DNA of 64,000 nt, from the NCBI GenBank assembly GCA_024741835.1, contig JAENRP010000035.1, positions 5,624 to 69,623 of the forward strand, given 5' to 3'. The DNA is from Diplocarpon mali. Its lineage: Eukaryota > Ascomycota > Leotiomycetes > Helotiales > Drepanopezizaceae. A model generated the notes under the pieces. That model was given only the letters and a program-made list of their open reading frames with translations, ran no database searches and was not told the origin of the DNA. The translations under genes were made by a program, and so were the position numbers. Position 1 is the first letter of the stretch. Every line of letters begins with the position of its first letter. Below are positions 10,724 through 22,079 of the stretch, piece by piece.

Positions 10724-11500
10724 NNNNNNNNNNNNNNNNNNNNNNNNNNNNNNNNNNNNNNNNNNNNNNNNNNNNNNNNNNNNNNNNNNNNNNNNNNNNN
10801 NNNNNNNNNNNNNNNNNNNNNNNNNNNNNNNNNNNNNNNNNNNNNNNNNNNNNNNNNNNNNNNNNNNNNNNNNNNNNNNNNNNNNNNNNNNNNNNNNNNN
10901 NNNNNNNNNNNNNNNNNNNNNNNNNNNNNNNNNNNNNNNNNNNNNNNNNNNNNNNNNNNNNNNNNNNNNNNNNNNNNNNNNNNNNNNNNNNNNNNNNNNN
11001 NNNNNNNNNNNNNNNNNNNNNNNNNNNNNNNNNNNNNNNNNNNNNNNNNNNNNNNNNNNNNNNNNNNNNNNNNNNNNNNNNNNNNNNNNNNNNNNNNNNN
11101 NNNNNNNNNNNNNNNNNNNNNNNNNNNNNNNNNNNNNNNNNNNNNNNNNNNNNNNNNNNNNNNNNNNNNNNNNNNNNNNNNNNNNNNNNNNNNNNNNNNN
11201 NNNNNNNNNNNNNNNNNNNNNNNNNNNNNNNNNNNNNNNNNNNNNNNNNNNNNNNNNNNNNNNNNNNNNNNNNNNNNNNNNNNNNNNNNNNNNNNNNNNN
11301 NNNNNNNNNNNNNNNNNNNNNNNNNNNNNNNNNNNNNNNNNNNNNNNNNNNNNNNNNNNNNNNNNNNNNNNNNNNNNNNNNNNNNNNNNNNNNNNNNNNN
11401 NNNNNNNNNNNNNNNNNNNNNNNNNNNNNNNNNNNNNNNNNNNNNNNNNNNNNNNNNNNNNNNNNNNNNNNNNNNNNNNNNNNNNNNNNNNNNNNNNNNN
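10724..11500. other. assembly gap (777 N)
   Basis: A run of N with no sequence. The true length is unknown. Any reading frame spanning it is meaningless. Confidence 0.99.
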
Positions 11501-11698
11501 CAGCGGGTCTTATATAGAAATGCTGAGCGTGAGAGCAGTAGTCGTCTGGACAAGGCCAGTCTGGTTTTAATCACGCTTGAGGTCGTGACAACGGCAACCA
11601 AAGGCACTGATAAACTTCGGCACGCCTGCTTTGGCGTCATCAAACACTCCACGACGATCCCGAATCCAGAGATTCGTGCTTCGCTGGCCCTGTTACAC
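11501..11698 (-). mobile_element. possible LTR fragment bordering the gap
   Basis: Read on the minus strand, this segment begins TGTAACAGGGCC, and near the gap it has a TATA-like CTATATAAG. The sequence beyond the gap at about 10605 starts TGTTG on the plus strand, so the interval could have the 5'-TG...CA-3' ends of an LTR. No matching target-site duplication was found and no retroelement protein is visible. This is a weak hypothesis. Confidence 0.25.
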
Positions 11699-12944
11699 TT
11701 CACACAGACCAGGGGGCTTGTCACGGGTAGTACCGCAGTACAGCTCTTTGCAGCATCATTCCTTGAACTTGCGGTGCTCCTCTCTGCTTCGCTTTGCTCC
11801 CCTGGCCTCTTCCTCCTGCAGGGCTCTCTCGAGATGTGAGAATTGGTCTGCTCGGGCCGGGAGTCAAGGAGCGGCTATCTAGCGAGTAACCCGGCATGCT
11901 GAGGGAGGGGGGTGAGGAGCACGATGCCGGTCCGTCTGGCCTCATTTCCACCTCCAACACACGGTTCTCCAACCTATCTCTCGGGTCTACCCTCCGATCA
12001 AGCCCAGCCGTGAGGGCATGGTTTTGTCTAACTGCCAGCCACCGTTTCCTCTAGCCCCTGCTCGTTCGTGACTTGCGCGCGCGGCTATCTACTCGCTGGC
12101 TATCGTGCGAGCCCTCCCTTTCCCACAGCCCGCCGGGCTCGGATCTTAATCTCGAGGCAGTTGCCCTTGTCGCCAACGATCTCGTCTAGCTCTCGCAGAG
12201 CCTCGACTGTCGAGCAGTCATCGAGATTTGAAGCACAGACCCAATCTCATGACCCAAGAGGCCAAGCAGCTCTTAGCGATGCAGCATCGTGGAGGCGAGG
12301 GCTTGCTGCTGCTGCGACTGCGGCAGCTGTTGTTATTCTCATTGCTGCTGCTGCTGCTGCTGTTTTGGTTGTTCGTGTTGCCGCCGCTGCTATTGCTGCC
12401 GCCGCCGGGCTTAGCGAAGCAGGGTGTTTCGTATATTACAAGCATTAGTTATCTATGACCAGAGCAGAGTCAGATCTTACGGAATGTGAGCTCCAGATCG
12501 AACACCTCTCCGGCGGAGCCTTGTCTTGCGGCTGGGGGGAGCATGAGCGGTTCGTTGGTGAGGTGAGGTGTCGTAGGCCTCGGCTAACTGTGCCACCGCT
12601 TCCTTGGGTCGCAAGGATTGACGACGCCATACCAGTTTCCCTGCATGGGACAAAGTCCAATAATCCGTCACGGGCACGCGAAACCCAGCACGCATGGGTG
12701 AAGGCAAGTTTGACCGAGCCAGCATGATTGAGTTACGGGAGAAAGGAGTTAACCAGTCAGTCAGAATTAGAATCGGCAGCGATTTCTGGTCGGTCCAGTC
12801 CCGCTTCGGTCGGGTATTAAGCGAAATCACGTGGTATTATGTCTCAAGGCCCCTGCCGGTCCAATGTGACGAACGGCTTATACGATTTCACCGATCCTCT
12901 ACGCGTCCAAATTTCGCCGTACAGACTGATGAAATACCGACACG
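11699..12944. other. intergenic region with CTG-type low complexity
   Basis: Non-coding DNA upstream of the EVE-domain gene. CTG/CCG trinucleotide repeats lie at about 12300-12410. They create Leu- or Ala-rich pseudo-ORFs that I do not regard as genes. The ~200 bp before 12945 should hold the promoter. Confidence 0.45.
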
Positions 12945-14047
12945 ATGCCGAAACGAAAAGCGGTAGATCTGGGGGTTGAGGAGCAGCCACGCAGATCCAG
13001 TCGAAGAATATCATCCAAGGAAAACGCCATCAATGAAGAGCCGTCAAAACCGCCGCAGGTCAAACAAGAGGAAAAATCGCTGAGAAGAGATGTTCAGGCA
13101 GTCAGAGGGAAAGGAGCAGAAGATAAAGGGGGAGGAGATGAAGGAGACCCTGTAGGTGCATCGAATTCGAGGCATGAGCCGATTGAAGCCTCTACATTTC
13201 AAGCTTCTCCTTTCTCACGTAGAACACCCGCTATCCTCCTGCACACCTTACCCTCCTCATCCAACAGCTGAATAATAATTGTTCCAGAGATACACAGAGC
13301 AACCCAAGCCCTCGGAAAGACCCAGCACGGCAACCGACCCTCATGGACAAGCTCCCACGGCCCGCCAATACTGGCTTCTGAAAGCCGAGCCCGAGTCGCG
13401 GATTGAGAAAGGCAAAGACATCAAGTTCTCAATTGATGATCTAGCCGCGAAGACCGAGCCAGAGCCGTGGGACGGTACGTATCCCATTCCCCAAATCTCG
13501 GGCTCCAGACTAACCTGGGTGAAATCCACAGGCATCCGGAATTATGCAGGTACTTGATCCTCTCTGGCTTTCTACGCCGGAGCAAGTGGCTGACAGGGAT
13601 TTAGCACGCAATAACCTTCGCGCCATGAAGAGAGGCGATCTCGCATTCTTCTACCATTCCTCGTGCAAGGTTCCAGCCATCGTAGGCACCATGGAAATCG
13701 TCGAGGAGCATACACCTGACCGTAATTCCCCCCTCCTCTCCCTCACCAGGCCTGAATGTCACTCACACCCTCCAGTCACCGCCCACGACCCCTCAGCCCC
13801 CTACTACGATGCCTCCTCCAAGCCCAGCGACCCCAAATGGTCAGTAGTACATGTGACGTTCAAACAGAAATTGCAAACTCCAGTCACGCTCCAGGAGTTG
13901 AGAGCGTGGCAGGCAGAGAAGGGGAGTGTGTTGGGGAACATGCAGATGTTGAAGCTGACGAGGATGAGTGTTACCCGGGTCAGTGCTGAGGAGTGGGAGT
14001 TTCTTGTGGGGGAGATGGGGAAGAGAGGAGATGTCGTTGAGCAGTGA
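12945..14047 (+). CDS. EVE-domain protein, THYN1 (thymocyte nuclear protein 1) homologue
   Basis: EVE domains belong to the PUA-like fold and are thought to bind modified bases; eukaryotic THYN1 is nuclear. Five exons (12945-13151, 13288-13474, 13532-13549, 13605-13721, 13776-14047) encode 266 aa. The basic N-terminal ~75 residues (PKRKAVD..., RRSSRRISSKE) look like a nuclear-localisation region. The EVE domain starts at QYWLLKAEPESRIEKGKD. It continues through SIDDLAAK, WDG|IRNYA|ARNNLRAMKRGD, AFFYHSSCKVPAIVGTMEIV, APYYD, WSVVHVTF and ends RMSVTRVSAEEWEFL. The third exon is only 18 nt and supplies the conserved RNYA of WDGxRNYxARNN. Intron 4 is 54 nt with no in-frame stop, so retention would insert 18 residues. 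The family call is strong; the exon 1 donor (GTAGGT) is the least certain junction. Confidence 0.88.
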
Positions 14048-15035
14048 GGGCCTGACGAGAGCGGAGGATGCTGAGCCGAGCGTGAAGGTGAACTGATGTA
14101 TCTCGATGTATTGCTGTAAGAGTTTATTCTTCTTCTTTCGGGCTGCTGACGAGCTTGACGCTAGCAGGTGATGTATCTCCCGTACTCACTACGTACCTTG
14201 GGTACGAGGGATGTTTGTGAAAGTCTCACGTCACATGTACTATCACATCTGCCCAGCCGGGGACATGTCATCTTTCGGTAGCACCGCGCGCCTCTCCCCA
14301 TCTCCAAGGGGAGTTTTGGACCAGGCAGTCCTTCTCACCAAATCAGTCCTTGATTTCGAGCTTCTTCGGCATCCATTGAGAAGTCATCCAAACCTATGAC
14401 ATGTCTCCACCCACCCTCAGTCGGCAAGCACTACACCACTCATCACTATGCGCACCTGTAAGTCATCGCAATACAGTCTTTGTCGCTCTCCTTCAAACTC
14501 GTCGAGCTTACGACTGGTCCTGCCACAGTTGAACCCTAGCAAGTCCCCTCAGCCCAGCGAATATACACTCCCAAACCATCACGCACCGCCTCTCCCTCTC
14601 CCTCTCGAGGTGCCATACCAGTTCTCAACTACAGAGTACAAGCGAGAGACGCGACAGGCGGAGAAACTACAGGGAAAACTGCTCGCGACCCACCATGTGG
14701 CACTTTGCACCCACTGCTCCCGATGCCCAGCTAGGAGTCTGCCCTGTACCTTCGTCGCAAGCCCTCCCCTCACATCCAGGCGGGTCCCGTTGTCGCGACG
14801 GCGCCTCCGCCCGTCGAGTCGCCTCCCGCCCCCTCGTCTAGGACAAGCCGCCTCGCGCACAGCCGCTCTCCACCGAAGCATAGCAGGCGTCTGGCCAGTC
14901 GGCGGCAGCTCTCGACCGCAACCCTCCTCACCGACTCGGGCTTTGGGAGAAGACGCGCGCAGACTCCGAGATATGTCCTTCCCGCTCTTCCTTTTCCTTG
15001 CATATCGTGGCCCGCCTGCTCTCCCATCGTATCTG
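14048..15035. other. intergenic region
   Basis: Downstream of the EVE-domain gene. Only short, overlapping, unrecognised ORFs. A C/T-rich stretch lies near 14570-14620. No supported gene. Confidence 0.4.
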
Positions 15036-15250
15036 TAGGGATACAGTGATCGGGATCACGTGTGGGGCATGTGACGAGAGTGAGGGAGGAGGGTGAAACT
15101 ATGTCACGTGACGGTGTTGGCATAGGCCTCTCTCTCTCTCTCCCTCTCTCCCTCTCTCTCCCTCTCCCTCTCTAGGCAGATCAATCAACAATACAACCAA
15201 GAACCAAACCTCTTCTAGGGCGCACGCCTTGTGAAATCAACAGTATCCTT
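15036..15250 (+). repeat. dispersed E-box/CT cassette, copy A
   Basis: First of two diverged copies; the other is at 20079-20315. It contains CACGTG (15057), CATGTG (15068) and CACGTG (15105), then ttggcatagg, a CT tract (15128-15174) and an A/C-rich segment ending gcgcacgcctt. The first 60 bp match copy B at about 51 positions, with mostly transition differences. The layout of bHLH-type sites, CT tract and A/C-rich segment resembles a fungal promoter and 5' leader, but no gene follows convincingly. Confidence 0.75.
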
Positions 15251-16324
15251 CGCTCAGCCTTTCGCTTGGCTAGAGGGATGTCTTCAAGGGATCCTAGCGG
15301 CCAGCCGAGGTCGCAAGTCGATGGGGTTTATTGCGAGGTAGGAGAATCTCTTTTTCCGAAAGCTTTCGCGATGCTCTAGCTCCATCCGGCTCGGGGTTGG
15401 ATTGTCTCGCGGTCGAACGGACTCAGTCTCGGCTCTGCTGGGAGACACCGCGTATAGGTGTCGAGTCGTCGTCTTCCTATCAAATACCCTTGACAATTCT
15501 AATATCATTTATACGATTATCAAATTAGCCCGAGAATCGATGATTCAAACTTTGGCGCAATGTTTGGAATATAAATTACTCGGATCGGAATCATATTTCA
15601 AAAATCATTTTTCAATTAGGCTTAGATTACTACCTGTGTGATTCCAACCAGCCCAAAATACCGAAAAGACCCAGGACTCCGACAATTAGCTCTTCTCTAC
15701 CGCAGTAACGATGTATCCAGCGCTTTTATCAAAACTCCGGATCTCCCAAACCAGAAGTGCAAAGCCCAAAACATTTCAAAGCGAGTACAGCCAAACCAAA
15801 AAGCAATCCAAGGTCCGACGCCGTGGCTGAAAGATGATCGTCCCGGCTATTTGAGATTAACGCCAGACAAAGGAAATAGGGTTTGGGCCCCTGCCGAGAG
15901 GCGGTATTAAGTAGGCATCCTACTGTGTCGAGGTGCTATATATAGCACAGGATTATACCCAAACAGATAACAAAGGAAATGAGTCAAACACACAAACAAA
16001 CCCATAAGCACCCCGAAACCTGTAGCCCACTCGTCACGAAATCAAACTCTAATCGTGCACAATCGTCAAAGGTCAAGCTGTTAGCCCCAAGGACGGCATC
16101 ACGCTGGCCCCTCATCACCCTGCTGTATTCTGCAAGGACGTGTCCGAGATGCCGGTCTTGGTCCCGCCGAGGCGGAGGGTAGAACAGCATAGGCTCGTTG
16201 TCATGTTCAGCCCACCCCGAGATGATTGATTGTCGGGAGACTCTCTAATAGCGATGGAGATGTTGCTGGCCTCCGCTAAGAGCCTGTCCCGAACGATCTT
16301 ATTCTGGGCTGGTCTCTTCATAGG
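15251..16324. other. intergenic region with AT-rich pocket
   Basis: The surrounding DNA is GC-rich, but 15480-15960 is noticeably AT-rich and lacks long ORFs. It may be a decayed element. No transposon protein was recognised. Confidence 0.4.
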
Positions 16325-17832
16325 TTATGCAAGTATCGGATACTTGGCGTCTTGTTGCTGGAAGTTTTGGGCACTGACCTGCTGTTCCGGGTGAGTAGGG
16401 TAGCCGGAGATGGCATCGATCAGGGCTATATGTTTCTCGATCTCGATTCTTGCCTTCAAAATCATGATTTCCTTCTCCATGCGTTCGACTGCAGACGCCG
16501 AATGGCTCTCTGGAGCAGCTGCTTTCACCCCTGCAGGGATTCCAACCACGTCTCTGTGGCCAGATTAGCATGCGAACCCCGAGCCAAATGGAAGGTCGGC
16601 ATCACTTACAACAGAGGGGCTTTCCTATCGGCGGAGTGGTAAAAGTCGGTGGACGCCCGGACGGTGGCTGGGTTATATTCCAAGACGGGGGAGACTGGCT
16701 CCGACTCGAAGTCCGGATGCTGCTGACCCCAAGAAGGCGGAGGAGACGAGCAGGGCGTAGGGTAGGGCTGCGGGATGTAGAGTTTCGCCGGCAGGGAGGT
16801 TCGAGCCGGCAGGGAAGTTCGAGTCGGCTTCCGACGAATCGAATTCTGGGCCATGGGAGGAGCAGCAGCGTGCGCGAGTCCCGGCGGCCCAACAGTACTG
16901 TGGCGGGGGGAATATGGAGGAAGCTGTTGTACTGGTGCCTGCGACTGTTCTTCCAACGCCACGAGTGTTTTGTGGTGGGGTGAGATTGCATCGATGGGCG
17001 GTGCGGGCGGTGGCGCCGAGGGGAGCGCCGGGATTGTCGCTGGTGCTGTCGCCGGCGCGGTCGCCGGTGCGGTCGCTGGCGGTGGCGGTGGCGCCGACGC
17101 TGGCGCTGGTGGTGGTGCAGGAATCGGCACGACTTGGATCTTCTCGTCCTGCAGCGGAGCCGGTGGATGGTATTCCTGAGAGCCCACATTCCCGTCCGCG
17201 ATCTGGGGCATCGGAGCTGCTGGCTGCTGTTCCAGCGGGGATCCGGCCAGCTGCGGCCTTTCGGGCAGGATTATGTCATCCGAGTCCTTTTCCCGGAGCA
17301 GTTCGTGCTGGCAGTGCTCGCACTGCGCGATTTCCCGCTTCATCTGCTCGCCTTGCAGCTTCGTCTTCTTGTACCCTTTCTTCGTGGAATGCTGGTCGTG
17401 GTGATGCTCTACCGCGGCTCCGACCGCATCCAGCGCCACGTGGGCCACGATGTACTCGGCTCCCTTCCCAGCAGCATTGCCGGCGACCAGCTGTGCGGCC
17501 GGAGCAGCCAGTCCGAGAGTCAAGCCGCCAATCGCGCCCGAGATGGCAGCCGGCGCGACGATATCTCGCTTTCTCGTGACATGCGTCTGTCCATGAGTTT
17601 GGAGTTCGCCCTCGACAATGGCTCTCTTCCTCCGGGCATTGAACACACGGGGGGCCGAAAAGCCCAAGCCCAGCAGAGAGACTCCAGCAGTCAAGGGCGC
17701 GAATGCGACAGCCGTGGCCGCCGACGTGGCTCCGCTGGAGAACTGGCGAGTATAATTCTCCCACTCCCGCTGAAGCTCTTCGGGCGAGAGACCTTCACAC
17801 TTGGACTGAAAGGTATTGAAATTGAAAGGCAT
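16325..17832 (-). CDS. conserved fungal protein of unknown function
   Basis: Two exons (17832-16610, 16553-16325) encode 483 aa. The N-terminus MPFNFNTFQSKCEGLSPEEL is followed by a Gln/Trp motif (QREWENYTRQFSSG). Two Gly/Ala-rich hydrophobic stretches come next: AFAPLTAGVSLLGLGFSAP, and AISGAIGGLTLGLAAPAA near residues 100-120, separated by a basic ARRKRAI segment. The middle (about 225-400) is a long Pro/Ala-rich disordered region with APAT repeats. The C-terminal exon, joined in phase 2 by a GTAAGT/ACAG intron, encodes a short helical segment (VERMEKEIMILKARIEIEKH). The N-terminal half looks like a protein common in filamentous ascomycetes, which I know only as hypothetical. The hydrophobic stretches could be membrane-associated. 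I assign no function. Confidence 0.72.
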
Positions 17833-20078
17833 GGCGAACGATGAGAGGCGGCAGCAGCTTGACGAGCGATCCATCGAGTGCGAAGTTCTCTCCATTAAAA
17901 GGAAATCGAATGGCCGAATGGCCGAATAGGTCCAGGGGACGGGGTGGGGGGAGAGGGGGGCCAGGATCGTAATCCGCAGATGGGCCAGCTTTTTGGATGG
18001 AAGGTGTCCAAGCGACTCGTCCAGATGCCCAGATGGGAGTCGGCCGTGCCACAGGATTTGCGATGGCAGGGCAAAGGCAGGCTTGCTCAACATTACCCAC
18101 TCCGGCACCTGGATCCCGAATTAGGATTGGGAACTTGGGGCGTGGACAGCGAACGGGGAGGGAGGTCGGCGCTGCTGGAGGCCAGAGTCTTGTAGGGATT
18201 CATTTCCTGAACACAAATCACGGCCGCAGGGAAGAGGCTCGGGGACACCAGGGGAAGCTATCCACGCCGACGGAGTTGCTGCTCGCCGCGAGCGAGCGGG
18301 TGGCGTCGGCGAGGCTCCATCGACCGACAACCACCTCCTGTCTGGTAGGTGCCGGCTCGACGGTTCGATTGCACTTCGGCCTGGCTGTCTTGCTGGGAGC
18401 TGGTGCACGAGGCATGTTACAAGCTTCACCAAGCTCCTTTCCCACCAATCACGTCCGCTCTGATCGGTCTAAAAGAAGACTGGGAGACACAAGCCTTCTG
18501 GGCCGAACAGTAAAAGATCAGACACCCCGACCCGGAATCCTGTGGGATGCCAGGCCACGAACAGCCAGCCGTCGACGCTCATTACGCAGCGAGGATGTGC
18601 GTGCTCTCAACATATTCTTAGCTTGGAGACATGGGAAGCTGGAATGTCTCCGTGCACTCGGGGCACGGAGGGGACGTATGGTGCAGGTACATGCGGCGGT
18701 ACAGCGCGGATATTGTTTCCCTGTCGACGACGAGGTCCCTCGACACCCGTACTTTTCACACCGTGCATCCCTGTTCGTCCTAGGAGACAAGCGATTCTAC
18801 GTTGGGAAGATCCGAGGCATCATGATAGTCATCATCCATGGAGTTGTCCGAAACCCGACTCTCGTGCCATGGCCACCGAGTTCTCAGCTTCTCTCATTGA
18901 GCCGTGGTGAGGGCAAGGCGAAAAGAGCCTCATCCGCCCGCAATCCCCCGGGTATATCCGCCGCGGACTCACGGAGGTGCGAGTAGGAGAGGCTGCACCA
19001 CAGAAAATTACCGTCTTACTGCGGGGGCCGTTCCGTAATCCCACAGGATGTCGGGCAGCGGCCACTGGTCGATGTTTTATTACGCAGGAAATATGTCTCT
19101 CACGCAGTTTCCAGCTTAAATATATTATAAGATGGGAACAGCAGCCCGGAACTGAGATGAGGAGGCTGGGGTGGTGGTGAGGATAGCTGTCGGCCGGGGC
19201 TACCAGCGGGCTGCCGGGCGATTCCCTATTCCCTGGATCCAGTCGAGCTGGCTCTCGCTGCGCAGCTTCTCTGATTGGCGGATCCAGGCGGTACCGGGCG
19301 GCAGAAGGCTCTATCCGGCCTAATATGCCCTACACTCGGGACTAAAAATACAAATGCGTGATTTGATTACCACGAACCGTCGCGCTAATTATTAAAGTTG
19401 ACGATTAGCTATATTTGATCGGAAGACCGTGGAGATGCCTTGGCATTATAGCCTCCAAGCTCCTCTCCTCCGCCTTGTCTCTCTTCGCTGGATGCCTCTC
19501 CTCCACGCCCTGGTTGCGCCATGGGAAAGCCGTAAAGCGAGGCTATTATCTCGAGAGTAAGCAATAACGAGGTTCAGGCTTCCCACCCTGCAATACCAGA
19601 TCCAAGCTTGCGACGCCGAAGAGGCCTCGTCGTCTAGCTAGGCCTGGTATCGCGGCATTGTCTACTTGAGGATTTGTGTGATCACTTCTTGGTCCTGAAA
19701 CGAACGCTGCTCATGTGCTTCTAACCGGACTGTCGGACGGCCGTTGGAGATTCTGACCTGAGACACATCGAAGTTCGCATCATTGCTTATCAGTAACGTC
19801 AATTCATCTTGCCGTCCCCAAAGCAGANCCCCCTATTCCGCTTCGGCATTGCCGCAACCTTCACTGTCCACAGCATCATGTCGGAGATTTACAGATATGC
19901 TATCTATTGACTCTGCCTTCACCAGAGCTACCTATAGACTCCAGGAGACAACGCGCCACTCACACAGCTCTTTCACCCGACCTGGCATCGGAGGCTGGCC
20001 GGGCATGATGAGAAGAGACCAGGGCCGTTACCCGTAACTCTTGACCCGCTCACGGCACGCCCCTCGAGATCTGACCAG
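17833..20078. other. gene-poor region
   Basis: GC-rich DNA with many overlapping short ORFs and no recognised protein. A small AT-rich pocket lies near 19320-19425. One ambiguous base is at 19828. The ORFs at 17997-18986 (+) have no domain and alternative-frame character. Confidence 0.4.
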
Positions 20079-20192
20079 GTAGGAATATATTGATCGGGGT
20101 CACATGTTGGGCATGTGATGAGAGTGAAGGAGGAGAGTGAATCTCAGGGACACGTGATGGCCTTGGCATAGGCTGCCCTCGAGTACCTCTCT

Positions 20193-20235
<43 letters not shown>

Positions 20236-20315
20236 TCTCTTAGGCACATTATCACCAGCTACAACCAGAAAAACTCAATCATACCTTTTTAGTGCGCACC
20301 TTGGGAAACCAACTG
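20079..20315 (+). repeat. dispersed E-box/CT cassette, copy B
   Basis: Second copy of the cassette at 15036-15250. It has CACATG (20101), CATGTG (20112) and CACGTG (20151). The intervals of 11 and 50 bp are almost the same as copy A's 11 and 48. A shared ttggcatagg, a longer CT tract (20187-20240) and an A/C-rich tail ending gcgcacctt follow. Relative to copy A, most changes are toward A or T, including losses of CpG. Confidence 0.75.
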
Positions 20316-21155
20316 ATCAAGACTGGGATCCAAGGGCGAGAGCATGCCGCCAGTGACGATATTCACAAGTCGCATCTTTCGCACCCGAGTTCCTCGAAAG
20401 ATGTGACTCGTGGGTGGCCATAGCGATCGAGGAGTCTGCTCGGTTAGCCGTGCGAAGAGGTTGAGTAGACGCCAAAGCGGGCTCGGACTCCTTGACTCTG
20501 TCTTGGGCCGTGGGAATTTCTGAAGCTTTCCTGGAAAGCAGATAGGACATGAGCGAGTCTGGCTCTGGAGTGACATGATGACCATATTTTGGCCTATCGA
20601 GCACTGCCGTGTACGAGGAAGCAGCTATCCTGGCCTGTCTCTCTGTTATCAGGAGCCTGGCACATGTGTCTCTATTTCCCCTTATCCTGCCATGCTTCCA
20701 GCCTCAGTGAGCCCCTCGAGGTAGCTTGGAGGCAATGGATGATGCGTGGGTGGACTGACGAGCGTCAATGCAACATGGCTAAAGTCGGGTGCCCGGCCAC
20801 CTGGGACTATCACCCAGCTTCCTCGCCGTACATCTCTTCTTCCATCTCGTTGTCCGACGCTGACGCCCCGCCACCGGTCACCCTTCAAGAGAAAGCATGT
20901 TGCATGTCGCAGAGTTGAATCGCAGCCAATGACATCCACAACCGTCGCAGCATTTTACGCAGCCGATTGTTTCAGTCCAACCATCAGATGTATTTAGCCT
21001 TCGATGATGACACGCCGGCGTTGCACTGGCAATTTGGAAATCCTCAGGAGCTAGATCGTCATAGCCAGCATTACGCAGCCATGATTATGGTGCTTGTGTA
21101 GACGCCGGCATGATCTCCTCTCCTTGGTTCTCGGCAAGCTCTTCCGATCGGTACA
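20316..21155. other. intergenic region
   Basis: Upstream of the Tubby-like gene. Short unrecognised ORFs occur on both strands, including one at 20317-20604 (-) that lacks any recognisable motif. No supported feature. Confidence 0.35.
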
Positions 21156-22079
21156 ATGCAACATCCCAACTCGAGGGCGAAGTGGATGGAAGTACTTGGA
21201 TTCGGCGAGGACTATTCTCCGCAAGGGAGTCGAAGCAACGCCGACAGCTCGCCCACATCCTCCTCTGACGGGCGAGAGCCTACCCATGAACTTGTCCGTC
21301 GCCTCCTCCCTTGCCCGCCGGTATACAGCGCATACCCTCGCCTACCGAGAAACATTACCTTCTTCCGGTGCAAGGGCGATATTCTCATCTGTCCGTCTCC
21401 TCCTGCGTCCGCCCAGGACGACATGGGAACACTTCCAGCTTCCCCACTTCACCGATTTTACATCACCATCCAGAAAGATACATCGCCGGCCAGATGCACT
21501 AGTAGGCCTGAGATCACCCTTCACTCGGGCCCTAGCAAGGCATCAACAGTCATCTCATTCGCCAAATTCCACTCGGTCACGCAGGCGACTAGTATCACTC
21601 TCTGCCCGGCCCCGACCAACGCTGTGGGCAAATTCGTGATCACAAACTTCTCACGACCACGGTGCCCTGAGAAGCAACGGATTCGTCCAAGGTTCCAATA
21701 TGAAGAACTGGTTCCCACAAGCGGAATTCTCCGATCAGAAAAATACGAATTCTGCCATGGCCTCTCCGGGAGCGGCAAACGAGAAAAGTTCGAGTGGCGA
21801 TACTCCTCTGGCCCATTGACTCGGATGATCCGCCAGGATAGCGGTGGACTGAGGCTCGTACGTGTGAGTACTGGGGACGTGATGGCGGTATATGCCGGCC
21901 TGCGACAGACTTCGAGGGCGACGAATCCCAGTCGCATGCTGGGCATGTTTAGGTTTTTGAGAGGGGATGAAATGGCGGATTTGGGAGAGGAATTTGAGCT
22001 GTTGGCTGTTATGACAATACTCTCACTCGTGGAGAGGGGGAGGCGATCACAGCGGCGCACCAAAAGGCTTTTCGGATGA
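21156..22079 (+). CDS. probable Tubby C-terminal-like / LOR-fold protein
   Basis: A single-exon ORF of 307 aa. After ~90 unconserved residues, the pattern resembles fungal LOR/Tubby-like proteins. It has alternating beta segments (RFYITIQKD, KASTVISFAKFHS, KFVITNF), then a KYEFCHGL...EKFEWRYSSGP block like the usual FxW hairpin. GGLRLVRVSTGDVMAVYAG follows, like the 'lvd..tgevvA.y' strand pair. The helix ELLAVMTILSLVERGRR is the hallmark C-terminal helix with ER.RR. The family role is poorly defined; the plant and animal relatives are LURP1-related proteins and scramblases. The fold call is from pattern only. The start is the first ATG; a later one is possible because the first 60 residues look non-conserved. 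Confidence 0.6.
   Translation: MQHPNSRAKWMEVLGFGEDYSPQGSRSNADSSPTSSSDGREPTHELVRRLLPCPPVYSAYPRLPRNITFFRCKGDILICPSPPASAQDDMGTLPASPLHRFYITIQKDTSPARCTSRPEITLHSGPSKASTVISFAKFHSVTQATSITLCPAPTNAVGKFVITNFSRPRCPEKQRIRPRFQYEELVPTSGILRSEKYEFCHGLSGSGKREKFEWRYSSGPLTRMIRQDSGGLRLVRVSTGDVMAVYAGLRQTSRATNPSRMLGMFRFLRGDEMADLGEEFELLAVMTILSLVERGRRSQRRTKRLFG

Noticed and set aside
10687..11724. 345-codon frame on the - strand
   Set aside because: Mostly N. The frame is open only because the gap has no stops.
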